From: Candidatus Omnitrophota bacterium
Lineage (GTDB): Bacteria; Omnitrophota; Gorgyraeia; 2-01-FULL-45-10
Direction of reading: 5' to 3'
Assembly: GCA_003140915.1 (NCBI GenBank)
Contig: PLLI01000045.1
Location: 8,669-21,335, forward strand
Length of the DNA: 12,667 nt
Shown in pieces: positions 1 through 5,461 of the stretch; the first letter of the stretch is position 1, and each line of letters begins with the position of its first letter. The notes beneath the pieces were generated by a model. That model saw only the letters and a list, made by a program, of their open reading frames with translations. It had not been told where the DNA came from and searched no databases. A program made the translations under genes and the position numbers.

Positions 1-44
1 CTCCGAAGCCAGCCGCGCCGGTTCAAATCCGGCCGGGGACGCCA
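1..44 (+). tRNA. 3' part of a tRNA, probably tRNA-Arg (anticodon CCG)
   Basis: The left edge cuts the gene, so only the 3' part is visible. The T arm is perfect: stem 17-21 pairs with 29-33 around the loop TTCAAAT (22-28). The 3' acceptor strand is 34-40, followed by discriminator G41 and an encoded CCA at 42-44. Reading back with a 4-nt variable loop (13-16), the visible anticodon loop begins C1-T2 (the invariant U33), has anticodon C3-C4-G5 and then A6-A7. This gives arginine (CGG codon), and a G discriminator fits bacterial tRNA-Arg. With a 5-nt variable loop the anticodon would be TCC (Gly), but that puts C in place of U33 and leaves a G discriminator where bacterial tRNA-Gly has U. The tRNA call is firm; the isotype is likely but rests on half a molecule. 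Confidence 0.85.
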
Positions 45-46
45 TA

Positions 47-89
47 ACAAAAATCCACACCTCTCAAATTATGGAATTTTTGTTTCCAT
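47..89. terminator. AT-rich hairpin(s) between convergent tRNA and glycosyltransferase genes
   Basis: Two mutually exclusive stems can form. The long one pairs 47-56 with 73-83 (10 bp with one bulged A at 75), and its arms contain A and T tracts. The short one pairs ATGGAA (71-76) with TTCCAT (84-89) around a 7-nt loop. The position between two converging genes suggests a weak bidirectional terminator. Neither stem is GC-rich and no clean T tract follows, so this is tentative. Confidence 0.3.
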
Positions 90-103
90 GATATGGGTGG
101 CGT

Positions 104-1354
104 TCAACTTTTCCGCAGGTGGGGGAAGTTTGCTAAGAAATATGCCGAGAGAATCGACAAAAAAGGAATTACAGGAATGAAATATCTTGAATAGTCATTG
201 TGAAAATATGCTATGAGGAAATAGAATAAAATCAAAAGAAAAGCTGCCGCTTCCTTAAACCTCCTTCTTATGATAAGCAGCAATAACCCGCAAAAACCGG
301 ATAGATATACGCAGGTGATAAAAAATAAAGTACCGAGCTGATAGGCCATCCATCCCAAGCCGGATTTTTTCAGGGCAATTAGAAATGACTTTGGGTCATT
401 CGTGACCTTTTGAAGACCCGAAGTATCACATCCTGCCAGCCTCATTAGATCCGTAGTTCCTGTGGAGCAAAAAAAATGTTTTCGTTTATAAAAATAATCG
501 AGCGAAAATATGGATAAAGCGTTTATTTTCGGCAAAGGTGATTTTTTTCCGCAAAAAGTATATACTTGTTTATATTTTTTTAAACAATCTTCATATGCCG
601 CCATTTTTCCCGAAACTACAAATCGCCCCGAGTTATTATAGTTGTATATTACGATAGGCGATATGATCGCGGCGTAAATTATCGATAAGACTAAGACCGA
701 TTTCAGTGCCCGTTTCCACCTCTTCCCATTTTCCAGAATAAGGACAATAGCCGGCACCAGAATAAACGGGAGAACCACCTCTTTGGTCATAGCGGATAAA
801 CCCAAAAGGATAGCGGTGAGTATCAAGTATTTAATTTCAGGGCTTTTTAAGAATAAGATGAAGCATAAAAAAGCGGATAGAAAAAGAACGAGGAACAAAG
901 GCTCGGCCATGGGTGGTAAACTGTTTAGTATCAGGGTTGGATAAAAAGAATAGATAATCGTTGCGCATATTCCGCCTGTTTCTCCCAACAAGGTTACACC
1001 TATTGCATAAAAGATAGGCACGGATAAACTAAAAAGGATGATATTTAAAAAAATAGCGAGCAGATAACTCGGTTGAAACAGTTTAAAAAAAGTAGATAGG
1101 AACATCGGATAGAACGGGACATCCCACCATATGCCGTATTCTCGTAATTTCGTATCTGCTAGATGCGCACGGGAATAATCCGACTTCCCCGATAAGAGAG
1201 CCGCTTCCTGGCAATAGCGATATCCGTCATTGCCGCCGACCAGCATGGTTACATCGCCGTGATTGATCTTAACCACGGCGGCCAAGAGGATGACGCGCGG
1301 GATAAAAGATATGAGGAATATTATAAGAACTATCTTTAACGGTATATCTCTCAT
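104..1354 (-). CDS. GT39/ArnT-type polytopic membrane glycosyltransferase
   Basis: This is a hydrophobic protein of 416 residues from the ATG at 1354. The first membrane segment (about residues 6-28) is followed by a polar loop with an acidic Asn-Asp-Gly-Tyr motif near residue 42 and an aromatic/proline stretch (DVPFYPMF) about 35 residues later. Eight or more further membrane segments follow, with one large soluble loop around residues 245-325. That layout matches GT-C glycosyltransferases of the GT39/ArnT/PMT type, which move a sugar from a polyprenyl-phosphate donor onto a lipid or protein on the outer face of the inner membrane; the acidic first loop is the usual catalytic region. Donor and acceptor cannot be told. 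The frame could open at a TTG at 1396, but no ribosome site is seen there and a TATAAT box lies between it and the ATG, so I prefer the ATG. It stands alone, divergent from ybgC. Confidence 0.8.
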   Translation of the reverse strand: MRDIPLKIVLIIFLISFIPRVILLAAVVKINHGDVTMLVGGNDGYRYCQEAALLSGKSDYSRAHLADTKLREYGIWWDVPFYPMFLSTFFKLFQPSYLLAIFLNIILFSLSVPIFYAIGVTLLGETGGICATIIYSFYPTLILNSLPPMAEPLFLVLFLSAFLCFILFLKSPEIKYLILTAILLGLSAMTKEVVLPFILVPAIVLILENGKRWKRALKSVLVLSIIYAAIISPIVIYNYNNSGRFVVSGKMAAYEDCLKKYKQVYTFCGKKSPLPKINALSIFSLDYFYKRKHFFCSTGTTDLMRLAGCDTSGLQKVTNDPKSFLIALKKSGLGWMAYQLGTLFFITCVYLSGFCGLLLLIIRRRFKEAAAFLLILFYFLIAYFHNDYSRYFIPVIPFLSILSAYFLANFPHLRKS

Positions 1355-1363
1355 GCGGCTTTT

Positions 1364-1392
1364 ATTATATATGGCTTTATCGGCCTGAACAA
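1364..1392 (-). promoter_or_regulatory. Sigma-70-type promoter for the glycosyltransferase
   Basis: On the minus strand TTGTTC (1392-1387) and a perfect TATAAT (1369-1364) are separated by 17 nt. Transcription would start near 1357, only a few bases before the ATG at 1354, and no Shine-Dalgarno sequence is present. This implies a leaderless or near-leaderless mRNA. It also argues against the upstream TTG start at 1396. Confidence 0.5.
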
Positions 1393-1437
1393 GCAAAATT
1401 GCGGCGCTCAGGATACTTTGCCGGGATAAGATTGGTA

Positions 1438-1466
1438 TTGCAAAATTCGTCCCGCGGTTATATATT
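1438..1466 (+). promoter_or_regulatory. Candidate promoter for the thioesterase-deacetylase pair
   Basis: TTGCAA (1438-1443) and TATATT (1461-1466) are 17 nt apart in the divergent spacer. An overlapping TATTAT (1463-1468) is an alternative -10. The start point would be around 1473, just before the GGGAG ribosome-binding site at 1475-1479 that serves the ATG at 1491. Confidence 0.45.
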
Positions 1467-1490
1467 ATAAAAAAGGGAGAAATTGAAAAG

Positions 1491-1886
1491 ATGGCCGATT
1501 TTTATTTGGAGAAGAGGATATACTATCATGATACGGATACGGGCGGGGTAGTTTACTACGCTACGTATCTGAAACATCTCGAAGAGGCGCGGACCGAGTA
1601 TCTGCGCTCGCTCGGGGTAGACACCGCCGCATACGGCCAAAAGGGCGTCCTATTTGCCGTCGTCCATTTGGAGGTAGACTATAAGTGCCCTGCCCGGTAC
1701 GGCGACATAATAAAGATCTCCGCGAAGATAGAAGAGATGGGTAACGCTTCTATCCGTTTCAAGCAGGAAGTATGGAAGGGCGAAAAACTGTTACTGAGCG
1801 CAAAACTCGTCCTGGCATGCATAGATACCAATATGAAGCCGAAAAGGATCCCTGAGGAAATGAGGGCAAAACTTCTGAGCCGATGA
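1491..1886 (+). CDS. ybgC: YbgC/FadM-type acyl-CoA thioesterase (hotdog fold)
   Basis: This 131-residue protein has the usual length of a single hotdog domain of the 4-hydroxybenzoyl-CoA thioesterase/YbgC family. The N-terminal signature is clear: H13-D14-T15-D16, then G18-G19-V20-V21-Y22 and Y26, with the conserved E31/E32 and R34 on the following helix. In the family the Asp in this motif (probably D16 here) is the catalytic residue that cleaves the thioester of acyl-CoA or acyl-ACP in the cytoplasm. The start is supported by GGGAG 11 nt upstream. The stop overlaps the next start (ATGA), so the two are probably co-transcribed and translationally coupled. In many proteobacteria ybgC precedes tolQRA; here it does not, so a Tol-Pal link cannot be assumed. 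The true acyl substrate is unknown. Confidence 0.88.
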   Translation: MADFYLEKRIYYHDTDTGGVVYYATYLKHLEEARTEYLRSLGVDTAAYGQKGVLFAVVHLEVDYKCPARYGDIIKISAKIEEMGNASIRFKQEVWKGEKLLLSAKLVLACIDTNMKPKRIPEEMRAKLLSR

Positions 1887-3214
1887 AAAGTAAGACGGTT
1901 TTTATATTTGTTTCCCTGATCCTCATCGTTTATGCCGGCCCGTCTACGGCGGCTGAGATGCTGCCATTCCAAAGAGCCGACAGAATCCTGATACTTGCCG
2001 CCCATCCCGACGACGAGACCATAGGCGCGGCAGGCGTGATACAGAAGGCCTTGAAGGCAGGCGCGAAAGTCAAGGTAGCGCTTTATACTAACGGCGACAA
2101 CAACGAACCCGCATTCATTATTTATGAAAAGAGGCTCACCTTCCGAAAAGGAGAATTTATACACATGGGCGAGGTGAGGAGACTCGAGACCGTTTCCGCG
2201 ATGAATTATCTCGGATTAAATAGGAAGGACCTGATATTTTTAGGCTACCCCGATTTCGGCACAATGGCGATATTTACCAGATATTGGGGTGCGGTGAAAT
2301 CTTACAAAAGTTTCTTTACGCGGGCATCCAAAGTGCCATATCCCGAATGTCTGTCGCCGGGTGCGCCCTACGCAGGAGAGAGCATCCTTAAGGACATCGA
2401 GAAGGTCATCCTTGACTTTAAACCTACCAAAATTTTCGTATCTAATCCGGCGGACAAGAACGGCGATCATCGTTCGCTTTATCTGTTTCTCCGCGTCGCG
2501 CTGTGGGATCTCGACGGTTCGATCGCCCGGCCCGAGCTATATCCTTTTGTCATACACGTCCAGGGCTGGCCTAAACCGAGAGGATATCATCCTGAATTTG
2601 CATTGGATCCGCCTCAACAACTTACAGGGATACCATGGCTGAATTTATCTCTTACACAAGAGGAGATAGCGAAAAAACGCACAACAATATCGCGCTACGA
2701 AAGCCAGGTCGAATACGACCCGCCGTATCTTTTCACATTTGCCCGTAGAAATGAGCTCTTCGGGGATTATCCCGCCATTATATTAAAAAAGGAGCCTAAA
2801 GGCGGTGATACGAAATGGTCGGGCATCGACCTTCCCGGAGGCATTTCTTACGCGTATGTAGATTCCGAATTTCATATAAAGTTCGACCTCAAGGGACGGC
2901 TTGAAAAAGATATAGGGATATCGATCTTCCTTTTCGGTTATAATAAAAATAGAGAATTTTCCAAAATGCCGAAGATAAGGATATCTATCGGCGCTTTTGG
3001 CATAAGTTTTAAGGATAAGTTTAAACGTATCACTATAAAGGACGCCCAGATGATGTACGAAGGCCATGCCGTGATCATAAAGATACCTCTCGAGGCGCTG
3101 GGAGATCCCGAACATATTCTTGCAAGCGTGCAGGCAAGCGGCCTGTCGCTCGACCAGACAGCATGGAGAATCATAGAGCTAAGTAGTAAGCAACAGATCG
3201 CGAGTAAAAGGTAG
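1883..3214 (+). CDS. Secreted PIG-L/LmbE-family zinc deacetylase with C-terminal extension
   Basis: This 443-residue protein starts with a signal peptide (Lys-rich start, hydrophobic residues 5-18, likely cleavage near A23-A24), so it should act outside the cytoplasm. The PIG-L domain follows: the zinc-site motif AHPDDE at 40-45, R99-x-x-E102, and a second metal-site motif N-G-D195-H196-R. Members hydrolyse N-acetyl groups from GlcNAc-containing substrates, using zinc held by the His/Asp residues of these motifs. PIG-L domains usually span about 220-280 residues. Here residues of roughly 300-435 form an additional beta-strand-rich module ending in a pattern (IPLEALG, then AWRIIEL) resembling DOMON or CBM9-like beta-sandwiches; that likeness is my inference. 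The gene overlaps ybgC by 4 nt. The glycan substrate is unknown; an envelope or exported polysaccharide is the simplest guess. Confidence 0.85.
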   Translation: MKSKTVFIFVSLILIVYAGPSTAAEMLPFQRADRILILAAHPDDETIGAAGVIQKALKAGAKVKVALYTNGDNNEPAFIIYEKRLTFRKGEFIHMGEVRRLETVSAMNYLGLNRKDLIFLGYPDFGTMAIFTRYWGAVKSYKSFFTRASKVPYPECLSPGAPYAGESILKDIEKVILDFKPTKIFVSNPADKNGDHRSLYLFLRVALWDLDGSIARPELYPFVIHVQGWPKPRGYHPEFALDPPQQLTGIPWLNLSLTQEEIAKKRTTISRYESQVEYDPPYLFTFARRNELFGDYPAIILKKEPKGGDTKWSGIDLPGGISYAYVDSEFHIKFDLKGRLEKDIGISIFLFGYNKNREFSKMPKIRISIGAFGISFKDKFKRITIKDAQMMYEGHAVIIKIPLEALGDPEHILASVQASGLSLDQTAWRIIELSSKQQIASKR

Positions 3215-3311
3215 TCCCGCCGGGAGTGAAATTAGGGGCGGGACGATTTGTCCCGCCGGGAGGAAGAAACTGGGGGGGCGGGATCCCGCCCCGAGCATTA
3301 CTCCAGGCGGG
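3215..3311. repeat. Nested GC-rich palindromic repeat in the intergenic spacer
   Basis: The 11-nt palindrome TCCCGCCGGGA occurs at 3215-3225 and again at 3251-3261, and GGGGCGGGA occurs at 3235-3243 and 3275-3283. The whole unit is therefore repeated in tandem with a period of about 36 nt. GGCGGGAC (3237-3244) pairs perfectly with GTCCCGCC (3250-3257) around a 5-nt loop. An 18-bp perfect palindrome lies at 3275-3292, and a further GGCGGGG is at 3305-3311. Several alternative strong hairpins can form. No T tract follows, so it is not a standard terminator. It resembles a REP-like dispersed element; it could also block readthrough or stabilise the upstream mRNA 3' end. Confidence 0.8.
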
Positions 3312-3335
3312 GTAATACTAAGATTACAACAAATC

Positions 3336-3340
3336 GGAGG
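3336..3340 (+). promoter_or_regulatory. Strong ribosome-binding site for the M42 peptidase
   Basis: A perfect GGAGG lies 5 nt before the ATG at 3346. It is the strongest Shine-Dalgarno match in the window and fixes the start. No convincing -35/-10 pair was found in the spacer 3215-3345, so the transcript may come from upstream through the palindromes or from an atypical promoter. Confidence 0.85.
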
Positions 3341-3345
3341 AAGCG

Positions 3346-4377
3346 ATGGATGCATTATTAAAGAAGATAATAGAAGCGACGGGCATCTCGGGCTACGAGG
3401 GTGAGATAGCGCGGATCATGGCAGGTGAGTTCAAAAAGAGCTGCGACGAGGTGATGACGGATAATTTCGGCAATGTCATCGCCAGAAAAGGGAAAGGCAA
3501 GAAGAAGATAATGATCGCCGCCCATATGGACGAGATCGGGCTCATGGTGAAGCATATAACGAAAGAAGGCTATTTAAGTTTCATAAAGGTCGGCGGCATA
3601 GACGACAGGATATTGCCCGCCCAAAGAGTTATCGTAAAATCTAAAAAGGGAGACTCGTTCGGCGTGATAGGATCGAAGCCGCCGCACCTCCAGAAGGAAG
3701 AGGAGAAGACAAAAGCGCCTAAATACGAGGATATGTTCATCGATATAGGCGCACGGAGCAAAGAAGAGGCCGAGCGGAGAGTGGAAGTCGGTGATGTCAT
3801 CATCTTCGAACCGAATGCGGGCGTACTTTCGGGAAAACTTTGTTACGGCAAGGCCATAGACGACAGGATCGGATGTTACGCGCTTATAAAAATAATGGAA
3901 AAGATTAAAGCCAATGCGCAAATTTACGCCGTAGCTACCGGTCAGGAAGAGGTTGGTTTGAAGGGCGCCAGGACGTCGGCATTCAGGATCGACCCGGATT
4001 TTGCGATCGCCGTCGATACGACGATTGCGGGTGATACGCCTCACATGACCGAGCGGGAATCCTCTCTGAAACTCGGAAGCGGTGTGGCTATCACTATCAT
4101 CGAGGCGTCCGGCAGGGGTGTGATAGTAAATGAAAAGATGAAGGGCCTCCTTATCGATACCGCGCGGAAGCACAAGATCAAATACCAGATAGACGTGATC
4201 GAAGGCGGGATGACGGACGGCGCGATGATATACATGAATAGGGCGGGCGTCCCTACGGGCGTATTGAGCATACCCACGCGCTACATACATTCGCCGACGG
4301 GCGTCTTCAATATCGACGACTTAAATTCGGCCGTGGAATTAACCATAAAGGCCGTCGAACATCTGGCAAAGGAGTGA
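3346..4377 (+). CDS. M42-family metallo-aminopeptidase (TET/glutamyl-aminopeptidase type)
   Basis: At 343 residues this is the normal length for M42 peptidases, often mislabelled endoglucanase M. The full two-metal active site is visible in order: H60-x-D62 in AAHMDE; the Asp pair D172-D173 in KAIDDR; the catalytic and metal-binding pair E201-E202 in TGQEEVG; D224 in AVDTT; and H315 in YIHSPTG. The segment between about 70 and 165 is the inserted dimerisation domain typical of the family. These enzymes are cytoplasmic, assemble into tetrahedral dodecamers and trim N-terminal residues from short peptides, usually with zinc or cobalt. There is no signal peptide. It begins a cluster with the DUF362 and AsmA-like genes; the 7-nt gap to the next gene suggests co-transcription, though no functional link to them is evident. 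Which amino acid it prefers cannot be read from the sequence. Confidence 0.92.
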   Translation: MDALLKKIIEATGISGYEGEIARIMAGEFKKSCDEVMTDNFGNVIARKGKGKKKIMIAAHMDEIGLMVKHITKEGYLSFIKVGGIDDRILPAQRVIVKSKKGDSFGVIGSKPPHLQKEEEKTKAPKYEDMFIDIGARSKEEAERRVEVGDVIIFEPNAGVLSGKLCYGKAIDDRIGCYALIKIMEKIKANAQIYAVATGQEEVGLKGARTSAFRIDPDFAIAVDTTIAGDTPHMTERESSLKLGSGVAITIIEASGRGVIVNEKMKGLLIDTARKHKIKYQIDVIEGGMTDGAMIYMNRAGVPTGVLSIPTRYIHSPTGVFNIDDLNSAVELTIKAVEHLAKE

Positions 4378-4384
4378 CAAATAG

Positions 4385-5461
4385 GTGAGCTGCGCCGGCA
4401 AAGTATATTTTGTAAAGGCAAGTGAGTCGGACTCCGTTGACGAGGTGAAGAAAAGACTGTCGAAGCTGTGCGACGAGAGCCGTGTTCTCGATTGCGTTAA
4501 AGGAGGCGATACAACTGCCGTGAAGATACATTTCGGCGACGAGGGCAACACAGGCCACGTGAAACCGGAATATGCCGGCGTAGTATGCCGCAAACTTATA
4601 GAAAATGGGTCTGTGCCATTTTTGGCAGACACAAATACGCTCTATAGAGGCCGGCGTACCAATTCAGCAGACCACATAAAGCTTGCGCATGAGCATGGAT
4701 TCACAAAGAAGGCTTGTGGGGCCGAAGTGGTTGTGCCCGATGACGCGAAAAGAGGCAATGTAGCGGACGTGGAGATAGACGGCAGTTTTTTTAAGATCGC
4801 AAAGGTCGCCTCCGTATTTTTAAGGGCCGGCTCGCTCGTAAGCCTTGCGCATTTCAAGGGGCATATGATGACCGGATTCGGCGGCGCGCTCAAGAACATA
4901 GGCATGGGCTGCGCCTCGAGAGAGGGAAAACTCGCCCAGCATTCCGAGATAGCCCCGATAGTAGACCTGAAAAAGTGCGAAGGATGCATGGAATGCGTTA
5001 AGTCCTGCCCTGCGGATGCGATCTACAAAAAATCCGGACGTATCGTCATCGACTCCTCCAAATGCATCGGTTGCGCAACTTGCATTGCGGCCTGCGTGCA
5101 TGGTGCCATAGGGGTGCCATGGGAATCGGGTGGTATGAAGATACAGGAAAAGATGATCGAATACGCAAGCGCGGTACTTTTGAAGAAAAAAGGCAAGGCG
5201 GCATTCATAAATTTTGCGATGAAGATCACCAAAGAGTGCGATTGTCTCGCAAAAGACGACCCACGCATAGCCCCGGACGTAGGGATATTTGCCTCTCTTG
5301 ACCCGGTGAGCATTGACAGGGCATGCTATGACGCCGTTGTAAGGTCGTGCGGAAAGGACATCTTCAAGGAGGCCCACCCCGACAGGGACGGATCGAAACA
5401 GTTGAAATATGCCGCACAGATGGGCCTGGGCAGCCTTGACTACGAATTGATAGAATTGTGA
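4385..5461 (+). CDS. DUF362-domain protein with two 4Fe-4S ferredoxin motifs
   Basis: This 358-residue protein starts at GTG, with GGAG (4371-4374) 10 nt upstream at the end of the previous gene. Residues 40-175 carry the DUF362 core, including HFGDEGNTGHVKP and the conserved KGHMMTGFGGALKNIGMG stretch at 158-175. Two ferredoxin motifs follow: C198-x2-C201-x2-C204-x3-C208-P and C227-x2-C230-x2-C233-x3-C237. This is the standard arrangement for two 4Fe-4S clusters. The C-terminal third (about 245-358) returns to the DUF362 fold, so the ferredoxin segment is an insertion. No signal peptide or membrane segment is seen, so it should be a cytoplasmic iron-sulfur protein, probably redox-active. Its reaction and partners are not established for the family. 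It overlaps the AsmA-like gene by 4 nt (GTGA), indicating coupled translation. Confidence 0.88.
   Translation: MSCAGKVYFVKASESDSVDEVKKRLSKLCDESRVLDCVKGGDTTAVKIHFGDEGNTGHVKPEYAGVVCRKLIENGSVPFLADTNTLYRGRRTNSADHIKLAHEHGFTKKACGAEVVVPDDAKRGNVADVEIDGSFFKIAKVASVFLRAGSLVSLAHFKGHMMTGFGGALKNIGMGCASREGKLAQHSEIAPIVDLKKCEGCMECVKSCPADAIYKKSGRIVIDSSKCIGCATCIAACVHGAIGVPWESGGMKIQEKMIEYASAVLLKKKGKAAFINFAMKITKECDCLAKDDPRIAPDVGIFASLDPVSIDRACYDAVVRSCGKDIFKEAHPDRDGSKQLKYAAQMGLGSLDYELIEL

Noticed and set aside
1..44. tRNA-Gly (TCC) reading of the partial tRNA
   Set aside because: It would place C at position 33 and G at the discriminator, both wrong for bacterial tRNA-Gly.
1355..1396. N-terminal extension of the glycosyltransferase from a TTG start
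   Set aside because: There is no Shine-Dalgarno sequence, the added residues are not part of the membrane anchor, and the -10 box lies inside it.
1679..2164. A 161-residue minus-strand reading frame across the ybgC/deacetylase junction
   Set aside because: It crosses two well-supported plus-strand genes and resembles no family.
3215..3292. A CRISPR array, considered because of the regularly spaced TCCCGCC repeats
   Set aside because: Only two or three short palindromic copies occur, the intervening sequences are themselves similar, and no cas genes are nearby.
3275..3300. Intrinsic terminator for the deacetylase gene
   Set aside because: The 18-bp palindrome has no spacer loop of its own and is not followed by a T tract, so it is described as a repeat instead.
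3574..4290. A 238-residue reading frame on the minus strand opposite the M42 peptidase gene
   Set aside because: It is antisense to a gene with a complete active site, its translation shows no recognisable motif and no ribosome site, and it looks like a codon-bias shadow.
4820..5377. A 185-residue minus-strand reading frame opposite the DUF362 gene
   Set aside because: The plus strand encodes both intact ferredoxin motifs; the antisense product is low in recognisable structure.
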